64,000 bases of DNA from Brevundimonas sp. NIBR10 (GTDB taxonomy: Bacteria > Pseudomonadota > Alphaproteobacteria > Caulobacterales > Caulobacteraceae): assembly GCF_027912515.1 (NCBI RefSeq), contig NZ_CP115464.1, positions 1,736,001 to 1,800,000 of the forward strand, written 5' to 3'. Positions 54,170 through 64,000 of the stretch are shown here, in pieces. How positions within the stretch are numbered: position 1 is the stretch's first letter; every line of letters begins with the position of its first letter. A program made the position numbers and the translations under genes. The notes beneath the pieces are model-generated. The model was given only the letters and a program-made list of their open reading frames with translations. It did no database searches and had not been told where the DNA came from.

Positions 54170-54925
54170 ATGCGCACGGGCGTGATCGCCAAGAAGCTGG
54201 GCATGACCCGCGTGTTCGCCGATGACGGCGCGCACGTTCCGGTCACTGTGCTCCAGCTCGACGACTGTCAGGTCGTCGGCCAACGCACTCAGGAGCGGGA
54301 CGGCTATGTCGCCCTGCAGCTGGGTGCCGGGGCCAAGAAGGCAAGGAACACCAACAAGGCTCAACGCACGACCTTCGCGAACGCGGAAGTCGAGCCCAAG
54401 CATGTCGTCACCGAGTTCCGCGTGTCGGAAAACGCGATGATCGACGTCGGTTCGACCCTGACGGCCGACCACTTCGTCGCCGGCCAGAAGGTCGACATCC
54501 AGGGCGAGACGATCGGCAAGGGCTTCGCCGGCGGTATGAAGCGCTGGAACTTCGGCGGTCTGCGGGCCACCCACGGCGTCTCGGTCTCGCACCGTTCGCT
54601 GGGTTCGACCGGCCAACGCCAAGACCCCGGCAAGACCTTCAAGGGCAAGAAGATGGCGGGTCAGCTCGGTAACGAGACGATCACCACCCAGAACCTGACG
54701 GTCGTCCGTGTCGACGCCGAGCGCGGCCTGATCCTGGTCAAGGGCGCTGTCCCCGGCCACGAAGGGTCGTGGGTCAAGGTCCGCGATGCGCACAAGAAGC
54801 CGTTCGCCGACCTGCCGTTCCCCGGTTCGTTCAAGACCAAGGGTGCCGCTGCTGCTCCGGCCGCCGCCGAAACCCCCGCTGAAGAGGCTCCGGCCGCTGA
54901 AGCAGCCGAAGGCGGTGAAGCGTAA
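54170..54925 (+). CDS. rplC: 50S ribosomal protein L3
   Basis: 251 aa. [20 protein letters not shown], the [20 protein letters not shown] loop that reaches the peptidyl transferase centre, and an Ala/Glu-rich C-terminal tail of about 30 residues ([16 protein letters not shown]) beyond the normal end. The tail is common in alphaproteobacterial L3. Stop overlaps rplD start (TAATG). Confidence 0.97.
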   Translation: MRTGVIAKKLGMTRVFADDGAHVPVTVLQLDDCQVVGQRTQERDGYVALQLGAGAKKARNTNKAQRTTFANAEVEPKHVVTEFRVSENAMIDVGSTLTADHFVAGQKVDIQGETIGKGFAGGMKRWNFGGLRATHGVSVSHRSLGSTGQRQDPGKTFKGKKMAGQLGNETITTQNLTVVRVDAERGLILVKGAVPGHEGSWVKVRDAHKKPFADLPFPGSFKTKGAAAAPAAAETPAEEAPAAEAAEGGEA

Positions 54926-55593
54926 TGAAACTCTCAGTCATCAAACTCGACGGCGCTGCCGCTGGTGACGTGGAACTGTCCGATGTCGTTTTCGGCATCA
55001 CCGACATCCGCGGCGACCTGCTGGCCCGCTACGTCAACTGGCAACTGGCCAAACGCCGCGCCGGTACCCACAAGGTCCAGACCCGGAACGAGAATTCTCG
55101 CACCGGCAAGAAGATGTACAAGCAAAAGGGCACCGGCGGCGCTCGTCACGGTTCGCGCCGTGCCCCGCAGTTCGTCGGTGGTTCGCGCGCTTTCGGCCCG
55201 GTCGTTCGCGATCACGGCTTTGATCTTCCCAAGAAGGTCCGCGCCTTGGCCCTGCGTCACGCCCTGTCGTCCAAGGTGAAGTCGGGCGGCCTCGTCGTCG
55301 TCGACAGCCTGTCGCTGGACGCGGTCAAGACCTCGGCCCTGCGCGACACCTTCGGCAAGCTCGGCTGGACCAAGACGCTGATCATCGCCGGCCCCGAAGT
55401 CGACACCAACTTCGCCCTGGCGTCGCGGAACATTCCGCACATCAACGTCCTGCCGAACGCCGGCCTGAACGTCTATGACATCCTGCGCGCCGACACCCTG
55501 GTGTTGTCGAAGTCGGCCGTCGAGGCGATCGAGGCGACCTACGCCGACTACAAGCCCTCGCGTCGCGAGCAAGCCCAGAAGGAAGCCGCGTAA
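54925..55593 (+). CDS. rplD: 50S ribosomal protein L4
   Basis: 222 aa. [28 protein letters not shown] is the conserved exit-tunnel loop. In E. coli L4 is the autoregulator of the S10 operon by binding its leader; a structured leader is present here upstream of rpsJ, but the mechanism is unproven. Overlaps rplC and rplW by 1 bp each. Confidence 0.97.
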   Translation: MKLSVIKLDGAAAGDVELSDVVFGITDIRGDLLARYVNWQLAKRRAGTHKVQTRNENSRTGKKMYKQKGTGGARHGSRRAPQFVGGSRAFGPVVRDHGFDLPKKVRALALRHALSSKVKSGGLVVVDSLSLDAVKTSALRDTFGKLGWTKTLIIAGPEVDTNFALASRNIPHINVLPNAGLNVYDILRADTLVLSKSAVEAIEATYADYKPSRREQAQKEAA

Positions 55594-55895
55594 TGGCCGC
55601 CGCTCCCACCGCCAAACACTACGACACCATCCTGGCCCCGGTGATCACCGAGAAAGCCACGATCCTGTCGGAGCAGAACAAGGTCGTCTTCCGCGTCGCC
55701 GGCACGTCCACCAAGGACGAAATCGCCGCTGCGGTCGAAAGCCTGTTCAAGGTCAACGTCCTGAAGGTCAACACTCTGGTGACCAAGGGCAAGACCAAGC
55801 GCTTCCGCGGCATCATGGGCCGTCGGGTCGACATCAAAAAAGCGATCGTGACCCTGGCCGAAGGCCAGTCGATCGACGTCACGACGGGGCTCTAA
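55593..55895 (+). CDS. rplW: 50S ribosomal protein L23
   Basis: 100 aa with [23 protein letters not shown] and [19 protein letters not shown]. It lines the exit of the peptide tunnel and docks trigger factor and SRP. The start shares a base with the rplD stop codon; a short N-terminal extension ([11 protein letters not shown]) precedes the core. Confidence 0.97.
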   Translation: MAAAPTAKHYDTILAPVITEKATILSEQNKVVFRVAGTSTKDEIAAAVESLFKVNVLKVNTLVTKGKTKRFRGIMGRRVDIKKAIVTLAEGQSIDVTTGL

Positions 55896-55899
55896 ACAG

Positions 55900-56733
55900 A
55901 TGGCCTTGAAAACATACAATCCGACATCGCCGGGCCGTCGCGCCCTGGTGCTGATCGACCGCTCGGAGCTCTTCAAGGGCCGTCCCGAGAAGTCGCTGAC
56001 CGAAGGCCTGACCAAGTCGGGCGGACGTGGTCAGGGCGGTCGCATCGCCGTCCGCTTCCGCGGCGGCGGCGCCAAGCGCCTGTATCGCAAGATCGACTTC
56101 AAGCGTCGCAAGTTCATGACCGCGACGGTCGAGCGCCTGGAGTACGATCCGAACCGGACCGCCTTCATCGCCCTCATCACCTATGAGGACGGCGAAAAGG
56201 CCTACATCGTCGCGCCGCAACGCCTGAAGGCGGGCGACACGATCGTGGCCGGCGAGAAGACCGACGTGAAGCCGGGCAACGCCATGCCGCTGCGCTCCAT
56301 GCCGGTCGGAACGATCATCCACTGCGTCGAGATGAAGCCGGGCAAGGGCGCTCAGCTGGCCCGTTCGGCCGGTGCCTACGCCCAGCTGGTCGGTCGCGAT
56401 CAGGGCTACGCCCAGATCCGTCTCGGCTCGGGCGAACTGCGCATGGTCCTGGACGGCTGCATGGCCACGGTGGGCGCCGTTTCGAACGCCGACCACATGA
56501 ACCAGAACCTGGGCAAGGCCGGTCGCGTCCGTCACATGGGCTTCCGCCCGCACGTTCGCGGCGTCGCCATGAACCCGGTCGATCACCCGCACGGTGGCGG
56601 CGAAGGCCGCACCTCCGGTGGCCGCACCCCCGTCACGCCGTGGGGTAAGGACACCAAAGGCACCCGTACCCGCAAGAACAAGGCGACGGACAAGTTCATC
56701 ATCCGTACCCGCCACGTTAAGAAGGCTCGCTAA
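55900..56733 (+). CDS. rplB: 50S ribosomal protein L2
   Basis: 277 aa. [20 protein letters not shown] opens the protein, and the C-terminal region has the universal [22 protein letters not shown] with the histidine needed for peptide bond formation. Length normal. It follows rplW by 4 bp. Confidence 0.98.
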   Translation: MALKTYNPTSPGRRALVLIDRSELFKGRPEKSLTEGLTKSGGRGQGGRIAVRFRGGGAKRLYRKIDFKRRKFMTATVERLEYDPNRTAFIALITYEDGEKAYIVAPQRLKAGDTIVAGEKTDVKPGNAMPLRSMPVGTIIHCVEMKPGKGAQLARSAGAYAQLVGRDQGYAQIRLGSGELRMVLDGCMATVGAVSNADHMNQNLGKAGRVRHMGFRPHVRGVAMNPVDHPHGGGEGRTSGGRTPVTPWGKDTKGTRTRKNKATDKFIIRTRHVKKAR

Positions 56734-56735
56734 AG

Positions 56736-57014
56736 ATGGCCCGCTCCTCCTGGAAAGGCCCGTTCGTCGACGGGTATCTGCTCAAGAAGGCCGACGCCGT
56801 TCAGACGTCGGGCCGCAAGGACGTGATCAAGACTTGGTCGCGCCGCTCCACCATCCTGCCGCAGTTCGTCGGTCTGACGTTCGGTGTCCATAACGGTCAC
56901 AAGCACGTCCCCGTGCACGTGAACGAGGACATGGTCGGCATGAAACTGGGCGAGTTCTCGCCCACCCGTTCGTTCCCCGGCCACGCCGCGGACAAGAAAG
57001 CGAAGCGGAAGTAG
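56736..57014 (+). CDS. rpsS: 30S ribosomal protein S19
   Basis: 92 aa, [20 protein letters not shown], with [30 protein letters not shown] and [17 protein letters not shown]. Forms a complex with S13 at the head of the 30S subunit. Starts 2 bp after rplB. Confidence 0.98.
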   Translation: MARSSWKGPFVDGYLLKKADAVQTSGRKDVIKTWSRRSTILPQFVGLTFGVHNGHKHVPVHVNEDMVGMKLGEFSPTRSFPGHAADKKAKRK

Positions 57015-57016
57015 TC

Positions 57017-57397
57017 ATGCCCAAGACCAACAACACCCGCCGCGTCGGCGCAACGGAGGCCCGCGCCAAGCTGGTCAACGTTCGCATCAGCCCCCAGAAG
57101 CTGAACCTGGTCGCCGCCTCGATCCGCGGCCTGCCGGTCCAGAAGGCGCTGAACGAGCTGGAATTCAGCCGCAAGCGCATCTCTGACGACGTCCGCAAGG
57201 TCCTGTATTCGGCCGTGTCGAACGCCGAGAACAACCACAACCTCGACATCGACAACCTCGTCGTCGCCGAGGCCTTCGTGGGCAAGAACCTGGTGATGAA
57301 GCGTTTCGCGAGCCGTGCTCGTGGTCGCTCGTCGCGTATCCTGAAACCGTTCAGCGAGATCACCATCGTGGTCCGTGAAGCCGGCGAGGCCGCCTGA
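57017..57397 (+). CDS. rplV: 50S ribosomal protein L22
   Basis: 126 aa. [29 protein letters not shown] and the extended hairpin ending [26 protein letters not shown], the loop that reaches into the exit tunnel and carries macrolide-related positions. Stop overlaps rpsC start (TGATG). Confidence 0.97.
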   Translation: MPKTNNTRRVGATEARAKLVNVRISPQKLNLVAASIRGLPVQKALNELEFSRKRISDDVRKVLYSAVSNAENNHNLDIDNLVVAEAFVGKNLVMKRFASRARGRSSRILKPFSEITIVVREAGEAA

Positions 57398-58149
57398 TGG
57401 GTCAGAAAATCAATCCGATCGGTTTCCGCCTCGGCGTGAACCGTACCTGGGACAGCCGCTGGTTCGCCGACGGCCCGTCCTACGCTCGCCTGCTGCACCA
57501 GGACATCAAGCTGCGCACCTGGCTGCGTGAGCGCCTGAACGCCGCCGGCGTCTCGCGCATCATCATCGAGCGTCCGCACAAGAAGTGCCGTGTGACGATC
57601 TATGCCGCCCGTCCGGGTGTCGTGATCGGCAAGAAGGGCGCCGACATCGAGAAGCTCCGCAAGGACATCTCGGCCCGCACCGAAGGCGAAGTTCACCTGA
57701 ACATCGTCGAAGTGCGCAAGCCCGAGACCGACGCCCAGCTGATCGCCGAGAACATCGCGCAGCAGTTGGAACGCCGGATCGCCTTCCGTCGCGCCATGAA
57801 GCGTTCGATGCAGGCCGCCATGCGCCTGGGTGCCAAGGGCGTCCGGATCAACGTCTCGGGTCGCCTCGGCGGTGCCGAAATCGCCCGGATGGAATGGTAT
57901 CGCGAAGGTCGCGTGCCGTTGCACACCCTGCGCGCCGACATCGACTACGGCTTCATCGAGGCCAAGACGACCTACGGCATCATCGGTGTGAAGGTCTGGG
58001 TCTTCAAGGGTGAAGTCCTGGAACATGATCCGATGGCGCAGGACAAGCGTTGGGCTCTGGAAGCCGCCGGTCCGTCGTCGAACGAAGGCCGTGGTGGTGA
58101 TCGCGGTGGTCGTAACGACCGTGGTCAGCGTCGTGGGCGTGAGGGCTAA
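57397..58149 (+). CDS. rpsC: 30S ribosomal protein S3
   Basis: 250 aa. [26 protein letters not shown] domain with [19 protein letters not shown], and the C-terminal domain [33 protein letters not shown] basic Gly/Arg-rich tail of about 25 residues ([20 protein letters not shown]) extends beyond the E. coli end. Confidence 0.98.
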   Translation: MGQKINPIGFRLGVNRTWDSRWFADGPSYARLLHQDIKLRTWLRERLNAAGVSRIIIERPHKKCRVTIYAARPGVVIGKKGADIEKLRKDISARTEGEVHLNIVEVRKPETDAQLIAENIAQQLERRIAFRRAMKRSMQAAMRLGAKGVRINVSGRLGGAEIARMEWYREGRVPLHTLRADIDYGFIEAKTTYGIIGVKVWVFKGEVLEHDPMAQDKRWALEAAGPSSNEGRGGDRGGRNDRGQRRGREG

Positions 58150-58152
58150 GTC

Positions 58153-58593
58153 ATGCTGCAACCGAAGAAAACTCAATACCGCAAGGCCTTCAAGGGCCGT
58201 ATCCACGGTGCCGCCAAGGGTGGCTTCTCGCTGAACTTCGGGTCCTATGGCCTGAAGACGCTGGAGCCGGAACGCATCACGGCGCGTCAGATCGAGGCGG
58301 CCCGCCGCGCGATCACCCGTCAGATGAAGCGCCAGGGCCGTGTCTGGATCCGCATCTTCCCGGACCTGCCGGTCTCGGGCAAGCCTGCCGAAGTCCGCAT
58401 GGGCAAGGGCAAGGGCGCGGTGGATCACTGGGCGGCGCGCTGCCACCCCGGCCGGATCCTGTTTGAAATCGACGGCGTCGCCGACGACGTGGCCCGCGAG
58501 GCCCTGCGTCTGGGTGCCGCCAAGCTGCCGGTCCGCACCAAGGTGGTCACCCGCCTGGACGCCGGTATCGCTCACGTGGAGCACGTCGCCTGA
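58153..58593 (+). CDS. rplP: 50S ribosomal protein L16
   Basis: 146 aa, [20 protein letters not shown], with the conserved [38 protein letters not shown]. Contacts the A-site tRNA region of the 50S subunit. Stop and rpmC start share a base (TGATG). Confidence 0.98.
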   Translation: MLQPKKTQYRKAFKGRIHGAAKGGFSLNFGSYGLKTLEPERITARQIEAARRAITRQMKRQGRVWIRIFPDLPVSGKPAEVRMGKGKGAVDHWAARCHPGRILFEIDGVADDVAREALRLGAAKLPVRTKVVTRLDAGIAHVEHVA

Positions 58594-58790
58594 TGACCAA
58601 GATCGCTGATCTGCGCTCGCAGACGCCGGACCAGCTGGGCGACCAGCTGCTCTCGCTGAAGAAAGAGCAATTCAACCTGCGCTTCCAGGCCGCCACCGGC
58701 CAGATGGAAAAGACTCACCGCGTCGGTGAAGTCCGCAAAGACATCGCCCGCATCTCCACGCTTCTGCGTGAGAAGCGTTCGGCTTCGTAA
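58593..58790 (+). CDS. rpmC: 50S ribosomal protein L29
   Basis: 65 aa two-helix protein, with [26 protein letters not shown] and the terminal [16 protein letters not shown]. Sits near the tunnel exit next to L23. Confidence 0.97.
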   Translation: MTKIADLRSQTPDQLGDQLLSLKKEQFNLRFQAATGQMEKTHRVGEVRKDIARISTLLREKRSAS

Positions 58791-58799
58791 GGAAACACC

Positions 58800-59051
58800 A
58801 TGCCCAAACGTATCCTGGAAGGTGTGGTTGTGTCCGACAAGGGCGACAAGACCGTCGTCGTCGTCGTCCAACGCACGCTGCTGCACCCGGTCATGAAAAA
58901 GATCGTGCGCCTGTCCAAGAAATACCACGCCCACGACGAAGCGAACGCCTTCAAGGAAGGCGACGTCGCCCGCATTCGCGAGTGTGCTCCCAAGTCCAAG
59001 CTGAAGCGCTGGGAGGTCCTCTCGAAGGACACCCCGGCCTCGGCGTCGTAA
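58800..59051 (+). CDS. rpsQ: 30S ribosomal protein S17
   Basis: 83 aa OB-fold, [21 protein letters not shown] followed by [23 protein letters not shown] and the ending [14 protein letters not shown]. Last gene of the S10 part; the next gene rplN begins 18 bp later, as in the usual S10-spc fusion in alphaproteobacteria. Confidence 0.97.
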   Translation: MPKRILEGVVVSDKGDKTVVVVVQRTLLHPVMKKIVRLSKKYHAHDEANAFKEGDVARIRECAPKSKLKRWEVLSKDTPASAS

Positions 59052-59069
59052 TCAGAAGGATCTGACACT

Positions 59070-59438
59070 ATGATCCAGATGCAAACTAACCTGGAAGTGG
59101 CCGACAATTCGGGCGCCCGCCGGGTCATGTGCATCAAGGTGCTCGGCGGCGCTAAGCGTCGCTACGCCTCGGTCGGAGACACCATCGTCGCTTCGGTGAA
59201 GGAAGCGATCCCGCGCGGCCGCGTGAAGAAAGGCGAGGTCGTTCGCGCCATCGTCGTTCGCACCGCCAAGGACATCCAGCGCAAGGACGGTTCCGTCATT
59301 CGCTTCGACAAGTCCGCCGCCGTCATCGTCAACAAGCAGAACGAGCCGGTCGGCACGCGGATCTTTGGCCCTGTTCCCCGTGAACTGCGCGCCAAGAACC
59401 ACATGAAGATCATCTCGCTGGCTCCGGAGGTCCTGTAG
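59070..59438 (+). CDS. rplN: 50S ribosomal protein L14
   Basis: 122 aa. [33 protein letters not shown] is the universal start, and [28 protein letters not shown] the end. First gene of the spc part. Length is the standard 122 residues. Confidence 0.98.
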   Translation: MIQMQTNLEVADNSGARRVMCIKVLGGAKRRYASVGDTIVASVKEAIPRGRVKKGEVVRAIVVRTAKDIQRKDGSVIRFDKSAAVIVNKQNEPVGTRIFGPVPRELRAKNHMKIISLAPEVL

Positions 59439-59440
59439 TC

Positions 59441-59749
59441 ATGGCCGCCAAGATCAAGAAGGGCGACCGCGTCGTCGTCCTGGCAGGTAAAGACAAGGGC
59501 CGCACCGGCTCGGTCACCAAGGTCCTGCCGACCGAAAACCGCGTCCTGGTTCAGGGCGTGAACATGGTGCAGCGTCACACGCGTCCGTCGCAAGGCGACC
59601 CGCAGGGCGGCATCAAGAACAAGGAAGCCTCGCTTCACCTGTCGAACGTCGCGATCGCCGACGCCAACGGCAAGGCGACCCGCGTCGGCTTCCGCGTCGA
59701 GGGCGACAAGAAGGTCCGGTTCGCCAAGACGACTGGAGACGTCATCTGA
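59441..59749 (+). CDS. rplX: 50S ribosomal protein L24
   Basis: 102 aa, [38 protein letters not shown] (KOW motif), then [19 protein letters not shown]. Assembly initiator for the 50S subunit. Overlaps rplE by 1 bp. Confidence 0.97.
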   Translation: MAAKIKKGDRVVVLAGKDKGRTGSVTKVLPTENRVLVQGVNMVQRHTRPSQGDPQGGIKNKEASLHLSNVAIADANGKATRVGFRVEGDKKVRFAKTTGDVI

Positions 59750-60309
59750 TGGCCGAGACCGCATACACCCCTCGTCTCAAGGACGATTACAACAGCCGCA
59801 TCCGCGCCGTGATGACCGAGAAGTTCGGTTACACGAACCCGATGCAACTGCCCAAGCTCGACAAGATCGTGCTGAACATGGGTATCGGCGAAGCCGTGGC
59901 GGATTCGAAGAAGGCCAATGCGGCCCTCAAGGATCTGACGCAGATCGCCGGCCAGAAGGCGGTTCCGACCAAGGCCCGCAACTCCATCGCCGGCTTCAAG
60001 CTGCGCGAAGGCATGATCATCGGCGGCAAGGTCACCCTGCGCGGCGACCAGATGTACGAGTTCCTCGACCGTCTGATCACGATCGCCCTGCCGCGCGTGA
60101 AGGACTTCCGTGGCCTGAAGCCGACGTCGTTCGACGGTCGCGGCAACTACGCCATGGGCCTCAAGGAACACATCGTGTTCCCGGAGATCAACTACGACCA
60201 GATCGACCAGATGTGGGGCATGGACATCATCGTCTGCACCACGGCCAGGACCGACGACGAGGCACGCGCGCTTCTGACCGAGTTCAAGTTCCCGTTCGTG
60301 AAGAACTGA
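59749..60309 (+). CDS. rplE: 50S ribosomal protein L5
   Basis: 186 aa, with [44 protein letters not shown] and [19 protein letters not shown]. Binds 5S rRNA in the central protuberance. Length normal. Confidence 0.97.
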   Translation: MAETAYTPRLKDDYNSRIRAVMTEKFGYTNPMQLPKLDKIVLNMGIGEAVADSKKANAALKDLTQIAGQKAVPTKARNSIAGFKLREGMIIGGKVTLRGDQMYEFLDRLITIALPRVKDFRGLKPTSFDGRGNYAMGLKEHIVFPEINYDQIDQMWGMDIIVCTTARTDDEARALLTEFKFPFVKN

Positions 60310-60328
60310 GCGGGAAGGGAAAAGCACA

Positions 60329-60634
60329 ATGGCAAAGAAAAGCGCCGTAAACCGCAACGAAGCCGTCAAGGCCCTGGTTGCGAAGTATGCCGCGAAGCGG
60401 GCCGCCCTCAAGGCGACCGCCAACGACGAGAGCCTGCCTCTGGAAGAGCGTTTCGACGCCCGCCTGAAGCTGGCCGAGCTGCCGCGTAACTCGGCCGCCG
60501 TCCGGATCCGCAACCGCTGCGAAGTGACGGGCCGTCCGCGGGCCTTCTATCGCAAGCTCAAGATGAGCCGTATCGCCCTGCGTGAACTCGGCAACCTGGG
60601 ACAGATCCCGGGCCTGACCAAGTCCAGCTGGTAA
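60329..60634 (+). CDS. rpsN: 30S ribosomal protein S14
   Basis: 101 aa, [20 protein letters not shown], of the long zinc-free type: the region [25 protein letters not shown] has a single Cys and no CxxC pairs. Ends [12 protein letters not shown], as usual. Confidence 0.97.
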   Translation: MAKKSAVNRNEAVKALVAKYAAKRAALKATANDESLPLEERFDARLKLAELPRNSAAVRIRNRCEVTGRPRAFYRKLKMSRIALRELGNLGQIPGLTKSSW

Positions 60635-60649
60635 GGGGAGCGACACACC

Positions 60650-61048
60650 ATGATGATCAACGATCCCCTGAGCGACATGATCGCTCGCATCCGCAACGCG
60701 CACATGCGCAAGCGGGCCAAGGTTCTGACGCCGGCTTCGCGCCTGCGCCAGCGCGTCCTCGACGTGCTCCAGGACGAAGGCTACATCCGTGGCTATTCGC
60801 TGGTTCAGAACCCCGGTGAATTCCCGCAGTTCGAGATCGAGCTCAAGTATTTCGATGGCCAGCCCGTCATCGCCGAGATCGCTCGCGTGTCCAAGCCGGG
60901 CCGCCGCGTCTATTCGGCGATCGGCGACCTGAAGCCGATCAAGAACGGCCTGGGCATCTCGATCCTTTCGACGTCCAAGGGCGTCATGTCGGACGCCAAC
61001 GCCCGCGACGCCAACGTTGGCGGCGAAGTCCTCTGCAGGGTCTACTAA
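60650..61048 (+). CDS. rpsH: 30S ribosomal protein S8
   Basis: 132 aa, [20 protein letters not shown] and the C-terminal [29 protein letters not shown] (STxxGxM-type motif). In E. coli S8 represses the spc operon. Two ATG codons (60650 and 60653) are possible starts. Confidence 0.97.
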   Translation: MMINDPLSDMIARIRNAHMRKRAKVLTPASRLRQRVLDVLQDEGYIRGYSLVQNPGEFPQFEIELKYFDGQPVIAEIARVSKPGRRVYSAIGDLKPIKNGLGISILSTSKGVMSDANARDANVGGEVLCRVY

Positions 61049-61049
61049 G

Positions 61050-61583
61050 ATGTCCCGTATCGGAAAACGCACAATCGCCGTGCCGAAGGGCGTGACCATC
61101 ACGCTCGACGGCCAGACCGTCACCGTCAAGGGACCCAAGGGCGAACGCTCCTGGACCGTGGCCGAAGAGATCGAAGTCAAGTTCGAGAACGACGAGATCA
61201 ACCTGGTCGCCCGCAACGACTCGCAACGCGCCAGCGCGATGTGGGGCCTGTCGCGGACCCTGGTCGACAACATGGTCGTCGGCGTCACCGAAGGCTTCAC
61301 GCGCAAGCTTGAACTCGTCGGCGTCGGTTACCGCGCTGCGCTGAAGGGCAACGACCTTTCGCTGCAACTCGGCTTCTCGCACGAGGTCGACATCAAGGCC
61401 CCCGAAGGCGTGACCTTCGCTGTGCCCAAGCAGACCGAGATCAATATCTCCGGCGCCGACAAGCAGGTCGTCGGCGAGCTGGCCGCCAACATTCGCAAGC
61501 TCCGGCCCCCCGAACCCTACAAGGGCAAGGGCGTGCGCTACTCGGGCGAAAAGGTCCGGCGCAAGGAAGGCAAGAAGAAGTAG
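61050..61583 (+). CDS. rplF: 50S ribosomal protein L6
   Basis: 177 aa starting [21 protein letters not shown] at 61050, two bases after the rpsH stop; the upstream in-frame ATG at 61017 lies inside rpsH. The C-terminal [21 protein letters not shown] matches the family signature. Confidence 0.97.
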   Translation: MSRIGKRTIAVPKGVTITLDGQTVTVKGPKGERSWTVAEEIEVKFENDEINLVARNDSQRASAMWGLSRTLVDNMVVGVTEGFTRKLELVGVGYRAALKGNDLSLQLGFSHEVDIKAPEGVTFAVPKQTEINISGADKQVVGELAANIRKLRPPEPYKGKGVRYSGEKVRRKEGKKK

Positions 61584-61586
61584 GTC

Positions 61587-61949
61587 ATGGCAACCACGCT
61601 CAAACAAAAAGCCGCTCGCCGCACCGAACGCAACCGCCGTCGCCTCAAGGCGATGGGCAACGGTCGCCTGCGTCTGTCCGTGCACCGCTCGGACAAGAAC
61701 ATCTCGGCCCAGATCATCGACGACCTCAAGGGCGTCACGGTCGCATCGGCCTCTTCGCTGGAAGGCGAGAGCGCCGGTCTGGCCAAGGGTGCCAAGGCCG
61801 AGACCGCAGCCGCCATCGGCAAGCTGGTCGCCGAACGTGCGATCAAGGCCGGCGTCACGGACGTCGTCTTCGATCGCGGCGGCTATATCTATCACGGACG
61901 GGTGAAGGCGCTGGCGGAAGCCGCGCGTGAAGCCGGCCTGAACTTCTAG
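61587..61949 (+). CDS. rplR: 50S ribosomal protein L18
   Basis: 120 aa, [36 protein letters not shown], and the end [26 protein letters not shown]. Binds 5S rRNA together with L5. Confidence 0.97.
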   Translation: MATTLKQKAARRTERNRRRLKAMGNGRLRLSVHRSDKNISAQIIDDLKGVTVASASSLEGESAGLAKGAKAETAAAIGKLVAERAIKAGVTDVVFDRGGYIYHGRVKALAEAAREAGLNF

Positions 61950-61960
61950 GGATCGTCAGT

Positions 61961-62584
61961 ATGGCCTCTCAACCCCAACGCGGACCCGGCGGCGGCAACG
62001 ACCGCAACCGTCGCGACAACCGCAATGGCCCCGCCGTCGACGGTCCGGATTCGGACATCGTCGAAAAGCTGGTCCACATCAACCGCGTCGCCGCCACCGT
62101 GAAGGGTGGCCGTCGCTTCAGCTTCGCCGCCCTGATGGTCGTCGGTGACGGCAAGGGCCGCGTCGGCTTCGGTCACGGCAAGGCGCGTGAAGTGCCGGAA
62201 GCCATCCGCAAGGCGACCGAAGAAGCCAAGAAGACGATGATCCGCGTTCCGCTGCGCGAGAACCGCACCCTGCACCACGACGGCGCCGGCCGTTGGGGCG
62301 CTGGCAAGATCATGATGCGTGCGGCCCCTCCCGGGACCGGCGTGATCGCGGGTGGTCCGATGCGCGCGGTCCTGGAAACCCTCGGCGTCCATGACGTCGT
62401 GGCCAAGTCCACGGGCTCTTCGAACCCCTACAACATGATCCGTGCGACGTTCGAGGCGCTGAAAGTCCAGTCGTCGCCGCGTCAGGTCGCGTCCAAGCGT
62501 GGCAAGAAGGTCGCCGACCTGATGGGCCGCCGCAACGACGGTGCCTCGACCCCGGTCGAGACCGCCGAAGCCGTGGAGGGCTGA
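61961..62584 (+). CDS. rpsE: 30S ribosomal protein S5
   Basis: 207 aa. The double-stranded RNA-binding-like domain has [42 protein letters not shown], followed by [14 protein letters not shown]. The N-terminal Arg/Asn/Gly-rich 28 residues and an acidic C-terminal tail extend beyond the E. coli protein. Confidence 0.97.
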   Translation: MASQPQRGPGGGNDRNRRDNRNGPAVDGPDSDIVEKLVHINRVAATVKGGRRFSFAALMVVGDGKGRVGFGHGKAREVPEAIRKATEEAKKTMIRVPLRENRTLHHDGAGRWGAGKIMMRAAPPGTGVIAGGPMRAVLETLGVHDVVAKSTGSSNPYNMIRATFEALKVQSSPRQVASKRGKKVADLMGRRNDGASTPVETAEAVEG

Positions 62585-62586
62585 TT

Positions 62587-62766
62587 ATGGCTACCGTCAC
62601 CGTCAAGCAGACCGGTTCGCCGATCCGCCGCAAGAACGACCAGCGCGCCACCCTGGTGGGCCTGGGTCTGAACCGCATGGGCCGCGAGTCCACGCTGGAA
62701 GACACCCCCTCGGTTCGCGGGATGATCGCCAAGGTCGCCCACCTGACCGAGATCGTCGAGAAGTAA
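62587..62766 (+). CDS. rpmD: 50S ribosomal protein L30
   Basis: 59 aa, read by hand: [20 protein letters not shown], then [19 protein letters not shown] and [16 protein letters not shown]. It is the usual length and sits in the usual place between rpsE and rplO. Followed by a 201 bp gap with two hairpins. Confidence 0.96.
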   Translation: MATVTVKQTGSPIRRKNDQRATLVGLGLNRMGRESTLEDTPSVRGMIAKVAHLTEIVEK

Positions 62767-62774
62767 GCCTTTTC

Positions 62775-62831
62775 CTCTCCAACAGGGGAGGCCAGGGCAT
62801 TCGGTGAGGGCGGCTCGCGAGAGTCGCCTTT
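62775..62831 (+). terminator. tandem hairpins between rpmD and rplO
   Basis: The first hairpin is CCTCTCC-AACA-GGGGAGG (62775-62792). The second is GGCGGCTC-GCGA-GAGTCGCC (62809-62828, one G-U) followed by TTT. The short T-tract suggests partial termination or an mRNA-processing site inside the spc operon rather than a full stop, as rplO and secY need expression from upstream or from a local promoter (a CTATAG at 62851 might be a -10). Confidence 0.45.
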
Positions 62832-62967
62832 ACTGCATTCCGGGGAGCCGCTATAGCGCGCGACCTTGAAGTTCCGGGTTCGGCTCATTTCGCCGTTCCC
62901 ACCTGCGTTTAAACAGCCGAGTCATCGTCTCCGGGCGATGGCGCTAGCACCCGAAAGGATCAGGCAC

Positions 62968-63561
62968 ATGAAACTGAACGAAATTCGCGACAACGAAGGC
63001 GCGCACAAGAAGCGCATGCGGGTCGGCCGCGGCCCGGGTTCGGGCAAGGGCAAGACCGCCGGTCGTGGCGTCAAGGGCCAGAAGTCGCGTTCGGGCGTCG
63101 CCATCGGCGGCTTCGAAGGCGGCCAGATGCCGCTGTACATGCGCATGCCCAAGCGCGGCTTCAACAATCCCAACGCTCTGAAGCTGGCGGAACTGAACCT
63201 GTGGCGCCTGCAAGACGCCATCGACGCCGGCAAGCTGGACGCCTCGGGTGAGATCAAGGGCGACGCCCTGGTCGCTGCCGGCGTGATCCGCCGCGTCAAG
63301 GACGGCGTCCGCATCCTGGGCACCGGCGAACTCAAGTCGGCCGTCAACCTGGTCGTCTGGTCGGCCTCGGCTGGCGCGATCAAGGCGATCGAAGCGGCCG
63401 GTGGCACCGTCGTCCAGCAGCGCATCGCCGCAGAGGCCAAGGCCGCTGCCGCCGTCGAGAAGCGCAACGCCGCCAAGGGCAAGGCTCCGCCCGCCAAGGC
63501 TCCGCGTGGCGACGCCAACAAGATCTCGGCGCGCACCACCCGTACGGCCGCCAAGGCCTAA
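62968..63561 (+). CDS. rplO: 50S ribosomal protein L15
   Basis: 197 aa, [20 protein letters not shown], with [46 protein letters not shown]. The last about 40 residues form an Ala/Lys-rich tail ([21 protein letters not shown]) longer than in E. coli L15. The ATG at 62968 is preceded by AAAGGA; the open frame upstream to 62866 is not supported. Confidence 0.97.
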   Translation: MKLNEIRDNEGAHKKRMRVGRGPGSGKGKTAGRGVKGQKSRSGVAIGGFEGGQMPLYMRMPKRGFNNPNALKLAELNLWRLQDAIDAGKLDASGEIKGDALVAAGVIRRVKDGVRILGTGELKSAVNLVVWSASAGAIKAIEAAGGTVVQQRIAAEAKAAAAVEKRNAAKGKAPPAKAPRGDANKISARTTRTAAKA

Positions 63562-63577
63562 TCCAAGAAAGCTTGAG

Positions 63578-63602
63578 GGGCGGTCTCGCTAAGAGGCCGC
63601 CC
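63578..63602 (+). terminator. hairpin between rplO and secY
   Basis: GGGCGGTCTC (63578-63587) pairs with GAGGCCGCCC (63593-63602) around GCTAA, with one mismatch; only TT follows. Likely a weak or regulated terminator inside the operon, 17 bp after rplO. Confidence 0.45.
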
Positions 63603-63675
63603 TTCGCCTATCTGAACTCCGGCCTGCGGATTCGACGCCGCCTGGCCGCGTTCTGATCAGTCGGGGTAACGACAT

Positions 63676-64000
63676 ATGGCTTCGGCCGCCGAACAACTTG
63701 CCGCCAACATGAACATGGGCTCGTTCGCGAAAGCGACCGACCTGCACAAGCGGCTGCTCTTCACCCTGATGGCCCTGCTGGTCTATCGACTGGGCACCTA
63801 TGTGCCGATCCCGGGGATCAACTCCGAAGCCTTCCTGCAGTTCTTCCAGAACCCGGACGGCCAGCGCGGCATCCTGGACATGTTCAACATGTTCTCGGGC
63901 GGTGCCGTGGAGCGGATGGCGGTCTTCGCCCTGAACGTGACCCCCTATATCTCGGCGTCGATCATCGTGCAGCTGATGGGTACGGTGTATCCGCCGTGGG
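63676..64000 (+). CDS. secY: protein translocase subunit SecY, 3' end outside window
   Basis: The first 108 codons are present. MASAAEQLAANMNMGSFAKATDLHKRLLFTLMALLVYRLGTYVPIPGIN is the SecY N-terminus, leading into helix 1, the plug region (LDMFNMFSGGAVERMAVFALNVTPYISASIIVQLM) and helix 2. SecY is the channel of the Sec translocon. It follows rplO by 114 bp with a hairpin between. Confidence 0.95.
   Translation, partial: MASAAEQLAANMNMGSFAKATDLHKRLLFTLMALLVYRLGTYVPIPGINSEAFLQFFQNPDGQRGILDMFNMFSGGAVERMAVFALNVTPYISASIIVQLMGTVYPPW

Noticed and set aside
56827..58584. 585-codon open frame on the minus strand across rpsS-rplV-rpsC-rplP
   Set aside because: It lies entirely antisense to four certain ribosomal protein genes; the composition (many His, Asp, Val, Gly) is that of a shadow frame.

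Overview
This 64 kb window is high-GC alphaproteobacterial chromosome, almost fully coding, with overlapping start/stop codons inside operons. Several genes point to Caulobacteraceae: rcdA (CtrA proteolysis adaptor), a TrcR/DUF1013 cell-cycle regulator, a bactofilin next to an M23 endopeptidase, and a crtZ-crtW/crtB-crtI-crtY carotenoid cluster. Brevundimonas is the most likely genus, an inference from gene content only. I see no rRNA, tRNA, CRISPR array, prophage or insertion sequence.

Layout. 1-4.6 kb: the 3' part of a KpsC-like capsule gene, a FabH-like condensing enzyme and an exported carboxylesterase. 4.7-6.6 kb: an HWE-type PAS histidine kinase overlapping a single-domain response regulator. 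6.6-12.7 kb (minus): type 2 IPP isomerase, a large single-chain MmeI-like (type IIL) restriction-modification enzyme, and a CrtI-like oxidoreductase. 12.7-17.6 kb: crtZ-crtW (plus) converging on crtY-crtI-crtB (minus), enough for phytoene to ketolated and hydroxylated carotenoids; crtE is not present. Upstream of crtY, on the same strand, lie gap, a small ORF and pgk. 20-31 kb: rpmG, Nudix, lipoprotein, rnr, a VapC-type toxin-antitoxin pair, YdcH-like proteins, ubiX, trcR, an unusual CVNH plus beta/gamma-crystallin protein, a quinone oxidoreductase, DUF1192 and rcdA. 31-43 kb: mixed accessory and housekeeping genes (DUF3857, ClpP-like, GST, SemiSWEET, bactofilin/M23, bcp, tyrS, DOMON-like, NamZ-like, alpha/beta hydrolase). 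43.4-51.4 kb: a complete iscR-suf operon (iscR, cysteine desulfurase, sufB, sufC, sufD, sufS, sufT, sufA) into which two small, probably exported ORFs are threaded. 51.5-53.5 kb: two exported proteins separated by an attenuator-like leader. 53.8-64 kb: the S10 and spc ribosomal protein operons ending in the 5' part of secY.

The most interesting non-gene signals are: (i) a leader at 52401-52505 with three mutually exclusive pairings ending in an intrinsic terminator only three bases before a start codon; (ii) a compact three-way-junction RNA fold upstream of rpsJ; (iii) a roughly 50 bp dispersed repeat present in two intergenic regions in opposite orientation. The most unusual protein is the exported CVNH/Gly-Asn linker/beta-gamma-crystallin fusion with two complete Ca2+-clamp motifs. 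All assignments come from reading the sequence and motifs; no database search was run.
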